A DNA stretch of 64,000 nt from Rhyacophila brunnea (Eukaryota; Arthropoda; Insecta; Trichoptera; Rhyacophilidae): positions 62,001-126,000 of the forward strand of contig JAGYXB010001363.1 in NCBI GenBank assembly GCA_022495005.1. Direction: 5' to 3'. Both the position numbers and the translations under genes were made by a program. The notes under the pieces are model-generated. The model was not told the origin of the DNA and searched no databases. It saw only the letters and a list, made by a program, of their open reading frames with translations. Below are positions 58,901 through 64,000 of the stretch, piece by piece (within the stretch, counting starts at the first letter, position 1; each line of letters begins with the position of its first letter).

Positions 58901-61900
58901 TTTACTTTTGTTTATAATATTTCGTTCTGCCTCTTTGAGGACTTCGGGTCTGTGAATATTTAAGAGCATACTTCAGTGAAACGGCAAATAATTTTCAACT
59001 ATAGGTGCGATGAAATTTTGGACTCGCTGGCAATCGGAGAGCGAAAGTCGAGCTGTGAACACATCAATTTGTTTCGTGATGGCGACGGGGGTATTAATTC
59101 TTAAATCGTGTAAAGATGATTAAAAAACGTGTGCGTTTGCACAATCGTCGCGTAGTCACGATCGTTTTAGACCGTGCCCCAACTGAAGTATAGCCTTAAA
59201 GCCTACATTGTTATTGACCTGGTGTTTGTTTTCCTTGGATTGTTATGATTTCAATTAGGTTACATTTCAATGACATAGACTTTTTTTTTGTTCTGAATGA
59301 AATATTTTTAATGTAAGGAATGAACCGTGTCAATTTTTACGAAAATTATATATAAAAGAGCAAAAGTGATTTTGTCTTCTGCAGGGCAAGCCGTGTCGGG
59401 CGGGGGAGGGACGAGCCTCATCGTGGGCCCCCCCACTCAGCAGCCCATTCAGCAGACCAACGCGCAACATCACCTCGTGCAAATACTGCCTCCGTAAGTT
59501 ACCCTCCCATAATAATCAGTTTTTTCTTAAGAAATATTTATGTTTAAATGATAATATTCTTATATAAGTTTTAAGTTATAAGTCTGTGTGTGACAGGAAA
59601 TGCGAGATAAATCTTATAAGGTTAATTAGAATTAAATATAATCCATATGCATAAATGAGAAAAGGCGTCGAGTCCAACCAACACCAGCTCTTAATGAATT
59701 CCACAATGAAACAAACATGGATGTTGTTCTCATGCAAAGTTTTCCAAAACTTTTTTGGCTCATGAAATTTAGTGATTTTACAGAATTATCTCTCATTTCT
59801 TGTATGACTACCGTATTATTGAATTCAGGTTTCCACTTCATATACTCACTCAGTCCAATTTACAATGAGCGCATTAATAATTGTTGGTGTTGGAGAATTT
59901 TGAACAAGCGTTGTTCTGTTCATTGTTTGCTTGATTCAAAGTTTCACTCTGGTCTATGTGTCATCTTTTTCCCCAGGTCGAGTGGTGGTTCCCTAGCGCA
60001 CAACTTATCAGCTGTTCCGGTACCGTCCACCACAATCTCGACGCAAGGGACCCCCTCTCTTCAGTTGGCGTCACCCCTCTCTGCCTCCTTACCGCTGGCG
60101 ATGCCTATGCCGGCAGTGCTCAACTCGAGCGGTGGTGGTGGCGGGGGAATGAGTATGCCCACGCCTACCAACACCCTGCACCACATCTCGCAGGCTCACC
60201 ACCAGCTAGAACAGCCCGCTCCACCGCAGAATGCTTCGCAGCCTGTCGAGTTCAATCATGCCATAGAGTATGTCAACAAAATTAAGGTATGTGACAAGTG
60301 TTCATTTCATTATCTTGTATTTATGTATTTGCATGTTTATATTGTAATAGTATGTATTAAATATTTAATTTATCAAATTACCAACTACCTGGTTTTTTGG
60401 TATCGGTTTGTCATAAATAGATACGTAATAGAATACCAGTTATTGATATGAATGAAGTAATATTTAAAAGGAAATATCCCGTTAGATCTCCTTAAATTTG
60501 TTAGTTTTATGTTTAAAAAAATACTGACAATTTTATTGTTCAATTACGTATTGAAACTGTTTCTAGATTTTCTTCCATTTTTAGAGTCAATTTTAATTGG
60601 TGGTCCCGGTGCTTTCAATAATGACAGTTTTCATATGGTTCGACGTCTCACTGATTATATTTGAACCTGGGATATGATGACTGATATTTTAATGTGCGAT
60701 TCTTATACGACTGTTGAAAAGTTTTTAGTAATTTTTAGTCTGGTAATAATTACCGGATGAAGTTACAATGTTAATAATTATGTTCCAAACATACATCGTT
60801 ACGGTCGGGCATTAAGTCAGGCACGAAAGACCCTGTTATCAGGCTAATGGACAATGGCCATTTTGCTTTGGCTTTATAAATTGAAAAAATGAAATAGAAA
60901 TAGTAAGTCAGAATAATATCCAACCGGAACAATATACCTACACCTACCAGTTTTATATCCCTTATTCAAGACCAATAAAACCAATAAGGCTTATTGGTAT
61001 GTATGATCCAATTTTTGATAATTAATGTTTGTAAATTTGAATGTGACAAAAGTCTCAACTAATGAATATGTTGTTTTTGTAGAACCGCTTCAACCGCCAG
61101 CCTGAAAAGTACAAGAGGTTCCTGGAAATACTCCACGCGTATCAGAGAGGGCAGAAGGAACTGAAGGAGCCTCAGATAAAACAGCAGACCGAAAGAGAAG
61201 TTTACTCACAGGTACACGTGTGTTCTTACAAATATTATTTATGCATTTTGATGCACACATGTAACTGCACTCAATAATTTCACCTGATTAATGTGCAAAT
61301 TATTTGGCTAAAAATCATGTCACAGAATCTTGGTTGTCCGGACTCAATTATCCAGATTTAAATATGGTTATCAGTTTGTAAGATTATAAGAAAAATTGGT
61401 ACAGTTCGGTTATGAGGAATACAGCGGCAAACATATTTTGAAAATAGCCGATATACTGGATTAATTGTTATTGGTTAACTTAACCAAACCTAACCTATCC
61501 TAACCCAAACTAACAAATAATCCAGTATTTTCAAAATGTGTTTTCCGCTGTATTCCTTATAACCAAACAAGCGAAAAATCTATAATTTAGAAGAATATGT
61601 GCCTAATAGAAAAAATTAAAATTTTTAGATTATATGGACTCTCTTCATCCTCTAGCAGTCCAGATAATCGAGGTTCTACTGTATATCTATCATGATTTAC
61701 TGTGACATGCCAGGATTATGATGAAAAGAGTGTCTTGTAATATGTTCCATTTTGATCAACCAGGTGGCAAAACTATTTGAAAACCAAGAGGATCTTCTTT
61801 TGGAGTTTGGCCAGTTTTTGCCAGACGCCAGTGGAGGGGGAGGTATCAGCGGGATAAGTGGCGCCGCCATCAAATCAGCCACGGCCGCTGCCGCCTTGGA

Positions 61901-62456
61901 TGCGGCTCGACCGCATCATGATTCTCTCAACTCACTCAATGCCGCCAACAGGCCCCGGCCCTCGCAACACCTCACCGCTGCTGCCTTACAGGTTCGCATC
62001 GAATGCTTTCTTCATGACTGCAAATCTTATATTTCTTTTGATTTTTCTATACTCACTATGAATTCATGGTTAAATGGTCCAACGGAAAGATTGCATTTTA
62101 AGTAATAACGAACATTCGGTTCTCTCATACTGAAATAATATCCTGAAATTCACGTGTGATGTTTTATTTATCTCTGTTGTCTCTTCTAGCGCGGCATTGT
62201 GGAATCAGCCCTGATGGAGACAGAATCGTACCATTGCCAGCCGAACCGAGCTGTCTCTCCTGTCAATTCGGCAGGCAACGTGCCCAGCGGAAGCAATCTC
62301 TCCTCATACCAGAGTTCTGCCACTCCGCCCGTAGCTCAGCCGCCCGCCACCCAGTCCACCTCGCTGCCCCCCGCTCAGCGGCCTTCCAATCTCGACAGCC
62401 TCTCTACGCAGCGTCATCATCCTCTCACCAATATTGCACAACATGCCTCTTCGCAA
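37888..62456 (+). CDS. Sin3A: Sin3A co-repressor, N-terminal part, eleven exons
   Basis: Eleven exons (listed separately) splice to 628 codons with all GT/AG borders and phases consistent. The product starts MMKRVGVTR, has Gln- and Gly-rich linkers, then PAH1 (about residues 170-245) with [19 protein letters not shown] and [18 protein letters not shown], plus [11 protein letters not shown] low-complexity linker follows, then PAH2 (about 405-485) with [33 protein letters not shown] and [23 protein letters not shown] domains are four-helix bundles binding repressor peptides; Sin3 scaffolds the class I HDAC complex in the nucleus. PAH3 and the HDAC-interaction domain, needed for HDAC binding, are absent and must lie beyond the window. 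Family members are about 1,270 residues (mammals) to about 2,000 (flies). Confidence 0.95.
38919..38970 (+). mobile_element. SINE fragment, copy C
   Basis: CTCTGTGGAGGCCCATATGA and ATTAGGATCGGACATAGTCG match the tail of copy D at 40.87-40.91 kb. Confidence 0.6.
39257..40542 (-). mobile_element. mariner transposon, nearly full length
   Basis: Perfect 29-base inverted ends starting CGAGGGTGGGTCAATAAGTC lie inside a TA duplication (39255-39256 and 40543-40544). Total 1,286 bases, the size of a complete mariner. It carries a minus-strand transposase gene broken by two frameshifts. Confidence 0.96.
39322..40368 (-). pseudogene. mariner transposase with two frameshifts
   Basis: The gene starts with [14 protein letters not shown] at 40368 and ends at 39322, about 349 codons if unbroken, the usual mariner size. 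An N-terminal HTH region ([11 protein letters not shown], then [18 protein letters not shown] in a different frame) and [11 protein letters not shown] are followed by a second HTH around [19 protein letters not shown]. The catalytic triad is visible: D in [14 protein letters not shown] in [10 protein letters not shown] and D in [10 protein letters not shown], with 34 residues between the last two (DD34D). A frameshift near 40275 separates the first HTH pieces and another near 39655 lies just before the second Asp. No intact protein can be made from this copy. The catalytic residues themselves are intact, so it is a relatively young copy. Confidence 0.94.
40686..40922 (+). mobile_element. tRNA-derived SINE, copy D
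   Basis: B-box match GGTTCGAATTC within GGGTCCCAGGTTCGAATTCT, then GAGCAAGTGGCTGACA, ACAAACCTCTACTCTGTGGA and GGACATGGTCG followed by an A-run. It is the best plus-strand copy of the family. Confidence 0.8.
45052..45432. mobile_element. MITE with 21-bp perfect inverted ends
   Basis: CTGTATACCAGAGGTAAACT at the left is exactly inverted at the right, with weaker similarity (CCAAAA) continuing inward. 381 bases, no coding remnant. Confidence 0.75.
45526..46176. mobile_element. pogo/Tigger-like MITE
   Basis: The 20-base ends CAGTCAAACTTGGTTATTAC are perfect inverted repeats inside TA duplications (45524-45525, 46177-46178). That terminal sequence and the TA target fit pogo/Tigger elements. The interior has expanded into a TAGG microsatellite. 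Confidence 0.82.
45747..45828 (+). repeat. (TAGGTTGG)n/(TAGG)n microsatellite
   Basis: Five or so TTGGTAGG units are followed by about twelve TAGG units. The ORF here (minus strand [12 protein letters not shown]...) is only the translated repeat. Confidence 0.95.
46273..46381. repeat. Small palindromic element
   Basis: TAATTGAGGCGGTCAGAGCA at the left and its inverted relative at the right form arms of about 30 bases around a 48-base centre. Confidence 0.65.
47887..47989 (+). CDS. Sin3A: Sin3A coding exon 2
   Basis: Acceptor TTCCAG, Gln-rich [19 protein letters not shown] and HPTTII, ends with one base of a Val codon at GTGAGT. 103 bases. Confidence 0.85.
48236..48660. mobile_element. PIF/Harbinger-type MITE
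   Basis: Inverted ends GGGCTTGCGCAGACAGAG with TTA on both sides (48233-48235, 48661-48663) fit the 3-base TWA target of PIF/Harbinger. GC-rich interior, 425 bases. Confidence 0.8.
48967..49113 (+). repeat. Two diverged tandem units
   Basis: GGTTAAAAGTAGGAGGGGCC and GTTAAAATGGGAGGAGCTTG begin units repeated at a spacing of about 80-85 bases, each followed by TTCAC-GTTTTAAC-CG. Confidence 0.6.
49135..50640 (-). mobile_element. RTE-like LINE fragment, interrupted by a Jockey tail
   Basis: On the minus strand, from 50640 down: GLKQGDGLA, a frameshift, [12 protein letters not shown] and the catalytic [12 protein letters not shown] (YADD), then [39 protein letters not shown] and, in another frame, [17 protein letters not shown] and [17 protein letters not shown]. 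After GKPRT it is cut by a Jockey insertion (49287-49818) and resumes with [18 protein letters not shown] ending near 49135. The protein is dead: several frameshifts and a stop at the junction. Confidence 0.85.
49287..49818 (+). mobile_element. Jockey-type LINE 3' fragment nested in RTE-like LINE
   Basis: Shares CGTGGCTTTATCCAACTGAC, CTTACATACTGCAG, AAGGTGCAGAACCAACCTGC and TGCCAATTGGGAGGGCGATA with the 3' ends at 53.2-53.6 and 62.5-62.8 kb. It ends in an AT-rich UTR and ATTGAAATTGAAATTGAAAT tail. The host sequence ATCAT is present at both junctions, consistent with a short target duplication. Confidence 0.85.
50957..50976 (+). repeat. Poly-G run
   Basis: A run of about 18 uninterrupted G after CGTTGGGC. 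Such runs are unstable and prone to length errors in assembly. Confidence 0.9.
51800..53760 (+). mobile_element. Jockey-clade non-LTR retrotransposon, 5'-truncated and inactive
   Basis: Successive frames encode a reverse transcriptase: [55 protein letters not shown] (FADD catalytic), [12 protein letters not shown] and a C-terminal tail with [19 protein letters not shown]. Stops at 52436 and 52804 and frameshifts break it. An 84-base in-frame tandem duplication (52516-52599 and 52600-52683, one mismatch) doubles the PQG motif. The 3' end is an AATAAATAAATTTGATTTGA-like tail. Confidence 0.9.
53768..54115 (+). mobile_element. TTAA-flanked MITE family, copy 2
   Basis: TACTTCAGTGAAACAGCAAA begins directly after the Jockey tail and the right end CAGCTGTATAGC is followed by ATTAA. 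An inverted partial copy of the centre (CATGCGTCCATTTAATG) follows at 54122-54245. Confidence 0.7.
54295..54660 (-). pseudogene. Unidentified coding-like minus-strand segment
   Basis: Two neighbouring frames on the minus strand read like protein: [20 protein letters not shown] (about 54660-54561), then [40 protein letters not shown] and [14 protein letters not shown] (54558-54295). The 29-residue and 87-residue pieces are separated by a stop and frame change. I do not recognise the family. It could be a retroposed gene copy or transposon remnant lying in the Sin3A intron. Confidence 0.35.
54717..54940 (+). CDS. Sin3A: Sin3A coding exon 3
   Basis: Completes the Val codon from exon 2, then [17 protein letters not shown], a Gly-rich run and [17 protein letters not shown], ending HQRHK in phase 0 at GTGATT. 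224 bases. Confidence 0.85.
54941..57521 (+). other. Sin3A intron (2.6 kb)
   Basis: AT-rich. Apart from the MITE at 56.8-57.15 kb nothing recognisable is present. Confidence 0.6.
56800..57153 (-). mobile_element. MITE family with internal duplication, copy B
   Basis: Reverse complement of the element at 37134-37500, with the same ends (CAATGACATTAATAATGGAC) and the same two internal GGGAATTTATAGCAATAT units; 354 bases. Confidence 0.78.
57522..57742 (+). CDS. Sin3A: Sin3A coding exon 4 (start of PAH1)
   Basis: A Gly-rich stretch ([12 protein letters not shown]) runs into [20 protein letters not shown] and [14 protein letters not shown], helices 1-2 of PAH1. Ends with AG of a Ser codon at GTGACA. 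Confidence 0.96.
57743..58243 (+). other. Sin3A intron (501 bases)
   Basis: AT-rich. No repeat or exon is evident. Confidence 0.7.
58244..58367 (+). CDS. Sin3A: Sin3A coding exon 5 (end of PAH1)
   Basis: [20 protein letters not shown] and [17 protein letters not shown] are the C-terminal half of PAH1, among the most conserved Sin3 sequence. 124 bases; ends in phase 0. Confidence 0.97.
58475..58559 (+). CDS. Sin3A: Sin3A coding exon 6
   Basis: After a 107-base intron: [15 protein letters not shown] and HNNIAHAG, a Ser/His/Asn linker typical of insect Sin3 between PAH1 and PAH2. Ends with one base of a Gly codon. Confidence 0.9.
58560..59384 (+). other. Sin3A intron (825 bases)
   Basis: Contains the third copy of the TTAA-flanked MITE and otherwise featureless AT-rich sequence. 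Confidence 0.7.
58964..59195 (+). mobile_element. TTAA-flanked MITE family, copy 3
   Basis: Best-preserved ends: TTAA at 58960-58963, then GAGCATACTTCAGTG; the right end CAACTGAAGTATAGCC is followed by TTAA at 59196-59199. The TTAA target suggests piggyBac-type mobilisation. Confidence 0.78.
59385..59493 (+). CDS. Sin3A: Sin3A coding exon 7
   Basis: [17 protein letters not shown] and a Gln/His stretch ending LVQILP. 109 bases with 2-base ends on both sides, matching neighbours. Confidence 0.9.
59494..59976 (+). other. Sin3A intron (483 bases)
   Basis: No repeat recognised. The minus-strand open frame 59841-59632 ([19 protein letters not shown]) reads protein-like and is noted as a finding. 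Confidence 0.6.
59977..60286 (+). CDS. Sin3A: Sin3A coding exon 8 (start of PAH2)
   Basis: A low-complexity Ser/Pro/Ala linker with a Gly6 run leads to [17 protein letters not shown], helix 1 of PAH2. 310 bases, phase 0 at GTATGT. Confidence 0.95.
60287..61082 (+). other. Sin3A intron (796 bases)
   Basis: AT-rich, with no recognised repeat or exon. Confidence 0.7.
61083..61211 (+). CDS. Sin3A: Sin3A coding exon 9 (PAH2)
   Basis: [20 protein letters not shown] and [17 protein letters not shown] cover helices 2-3 of PAH2. 43 codons, phase 0 both ends. Confidence 0.97.
61212..61763 (+). other. Sin3A intron (552 bases)
   Basis: Almost filled by a Tigger-like MITE. Confidence 0.7.
61323..61681. 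mobile_element. Degraded pogo/Tigger-like MITE
   Basis: The inverted right end CAGTAGAACCTCGATTATCT is followed by TA; the left end CAGAATCTTGGTTGTCCGGA is a diverged match. An internal inverted pair (CTGTATTCCTTATAACC) and a CCTAACC-type run are also present. Confidence 0.65.
61764..61991 (+). CDS. Sin3A: Sin3A coding exon 10 (end of PAH2)
   Basis: [20 protein letters not shown] completes PAH2, followed by Gly/Ala-rich linker and [18 protein letters not shown], ending AALQ in phase 0. Donor is GTTCGC, weaker than usual. Confidence 0.95.
62190..62456 (+). CDS. Sin3A: Sin3A coding exon 11
   Basis: After a 198-base intron: [19 protein letters not shown] and a Ser/Pro/Gln linker ending NIAQHASSQ at GTATGT. 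89 codons, phase 0. It is the last exon in the window. Confidence 0.88.
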
Positions 62457-62474
62457 GTATGTATTTTCATTGTT

Positions 62475-62811
62475 TTTTTTTTTTTAACATATTGTGGACA
62501 TTACAAATTATATGTTTAAGACATTCACAACATGACATTTAGAAACAAAGATATAAATATAACAGTATTACATAAAAAAAAGAGATAGATCAGTAGATAA
62601 ATTAGATAGGTATAGGTACAAGGAAGTACACCGGATGAGTTAAGCAGACCCATTTTAAGAATTTATAAAAGAACGTCCACCTAAACTCATTCTCACGTAG
62701 GTGGAATATATCAACACCCGAAGCAATTTTGTTAAACATAGTTATCGCCCTCCCAATTGGCATTACCAGTGGCAGGTTGGTTCTGCACCTTCGGAGAATA
62801 AACAACTGATT
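62475..62811 (-). mobile_element. Jockey-type LINE 3' fragment
   Basis: Minus-strand reading of [20 protein letters not shown] and FHLRENEFRWTFFYKFLK matches the C-terminus of the 53.2-53.57 kb copy. The poly-A tail appears as a T-run at 62474-62486. Confidence 0.85.
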
Positions 62812-63392
62812 TTATTTATCAACTTATTGCTTTTGTTGTCTCTTAAATAAAGTTTCTGAATATTGGATATCCGTGGAAGGATAACTCTTTGTACCGGACA
62901 CAGATCTGAGAACCACGAATGACTTGATTTTCTTCCATAACATAGTATGTATGTTCATTGTGAAGTCAACTGCTTTAGTAATTAATATGTCGTCACCGTT
63001 TTAGCAAATCCATCTATGTGCACTTTCTCAAATTGTGCAGGAGAAGGATAAAACTGAATAAAAAAATAATGTTACATTTAAACATTAAAATTATGAAGAA
63101 TGCTTTATTATAATCAGAAAATGGTCTAAGATTATTATTTTGTTTACAAAAATCTTTTATTTTAATACAAAAATAATAAAAATACAGTTTGTGATGTCAC
63201 ATAAGTTGTTTTGACCGTTTTGTAAATACACATAGTTTAATTTATTCATCAAAATGTGAATAATAATAAATTCATGAAAAACTGTTACATAAATAATAGT
63301 TGAAATATACATAGTGCGTTAGTGATAAATTGCAATATCATTTTATTAATTATTAATGCAATACTGAGATGATATTATATTTATAAGTTCGT

Positions 63393-64000
63393 TTACTTTC
63401 TATTAGCAGGTTTAAATGTTAGGTTATCGTAGAAATAGTGGTGATCTTTCTCTATTACACTTTTTAATTCCTGAAGATGTATGTATTTCGACTGCGATAT
63501 TGGCAATGATTCATTATATATATTACAAAGGCAGTCAAACGGTTGCACTGATAAAGTTGAGTTTGTAAAAGATTGTTCCATCTGGTAGATACTGTAACAT
63601 TTTAATATCATATACAACAGGATCTCCGGTTCGTTTTCCTGGTCTGATTGAACTTAATCCAGATTTAATCTTATCCATAATTCTTAAAAATTAAAAATCA
63701 ATGACATTAATTTTATAAGGTTGTGTTGGTCTTGCTAGCCGCATATGTGCTATATAATCAGATGGTGAATATATTGGAGGCTTAAAATACTTGTCTTAGG
63801 TGGCATGTGCACTATCGGCCTCTATCATGGTGTGGCCTTTTTCCAGAAAAAGCTGTTGAATCTCGATGTTTTTTTTCTCTAAAGATATAACTTAGAGCAG
63901 TAGCGAATAATTTATTTCGGTTTTGATATCCACACCCATCCGATATTAGAATTATTTCATTGTATTGTCCTGCTTTCGATGAGATGAGACAAATTCATTA
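63393..64000 (-). pseudogene. Broken transposase-like gene, cut by the window edge
   Basis: Reading leftward from the edge: ILISDGCGYQNRNKLFATAL, a frameshift, FLEKGHTMIEADSAHAT, a stop, YFKPPIYSPSDYIAHMRLA, KINVIDF, a stop, SGLSSIRPGKRTGDPVVYD and MLQYLPDGTIFYKLNF, a frameshift, then SKYIHLQELKSVIEKDHHYF and YDNLTF to a stop. The SDGCGxQNRN and EKGHTxxEADSxH motifs resemble a DUF7869-type RNase-H-like region seen in insect repeat proteins; I am unsure of the superfamily. Two stops and two frameshifts make it non-functional. Confidence 0.6.

Larger units (their letters stand above)
62457..64000 (+). other. Sin3A intron, incomplete
   Basis: Holds an inverted Jockey 3' fragment, about 580 bases of featureless AT-rich sequence and a transposase-like pseudogene. 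No PAH3 exon is present before the window ends. Confidence 0.6.

Noticed and set aside
61480..61515. CCTAACC-type run as telomeric repeat
   Set aside because: Units are irregular and do not match the insect TTAGG repeat over more than a few copies.

Overview
The window is AT-rich invertebrate nuclear DNA with long introns and dense transposon debris. It is almost certainly insect. A hemipteran such as an aphid relative is my guess, based on the abundant short GGTACCTA-type repeats and the overall texture, but this is not proven. No RNA genes, operons, CRISPR arrays or bacterial features were seen.

Two genuine protein-coding genes can be supported, arranged head to head. On the minus strand, positions 13418 down to 1 carry the 5' part of a canopy-family gene (Seele/CNPY2-like, a small secreted or ER saposin-like protein). 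It has three short, phase-compatible exons separated by introns of about 4.1 and 9.0 kb and runs off the left edge. On the plus strand, 37888 to 62456 carries the N-terminal 628 codons of Sin3A, the scaffold of the Sin3/HDAC co-repressor complex. It has eleven coding exons, all with GT/AG borders and matching phases, encoding PAH1 and PAH2. PAH3 and the HDAC-interaction region must lie beyond the right edge. The 13.4-37.9 kb interval holds candidate promoters and 5' non-coding exons (around 16.3, 20.3-21.5, 29.5-30.1 and 30.3 kb).

Everything else recognisable is mobile DNA, mostly dead. Minus-strand non-LTR retrotransposon tails lie near 1.0, 3.3, 19.5 and 49-50.6 kb. There is a Jockey-type element at 51.8-53.8 kb with two further 3' fragments, one nested inside another LINE. 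A Penelope-like GIY-YIG fragment sits at 12 kb. A deleted Helitron with both ends intact occupies 21.75-23.5 kb. A hAT element with a perfect 8-bp target duplication is at 32.8-33.8 kb. A nearly full mariner with two frameshifts is at 39.26-40.54 kb. There are at least four copies of a tRNA-derived SINE family, many MITEs and foldback elements, and at the right edge a broken transposase-like gene that I could not assign to a superfamily.

The two host genes have no obvious shared pathway. Most long ORFs in the window are chance or shadow frames. The real exons of canopy are too short to appear as long ORFs and were found from splice signals, phase and protein-family match.
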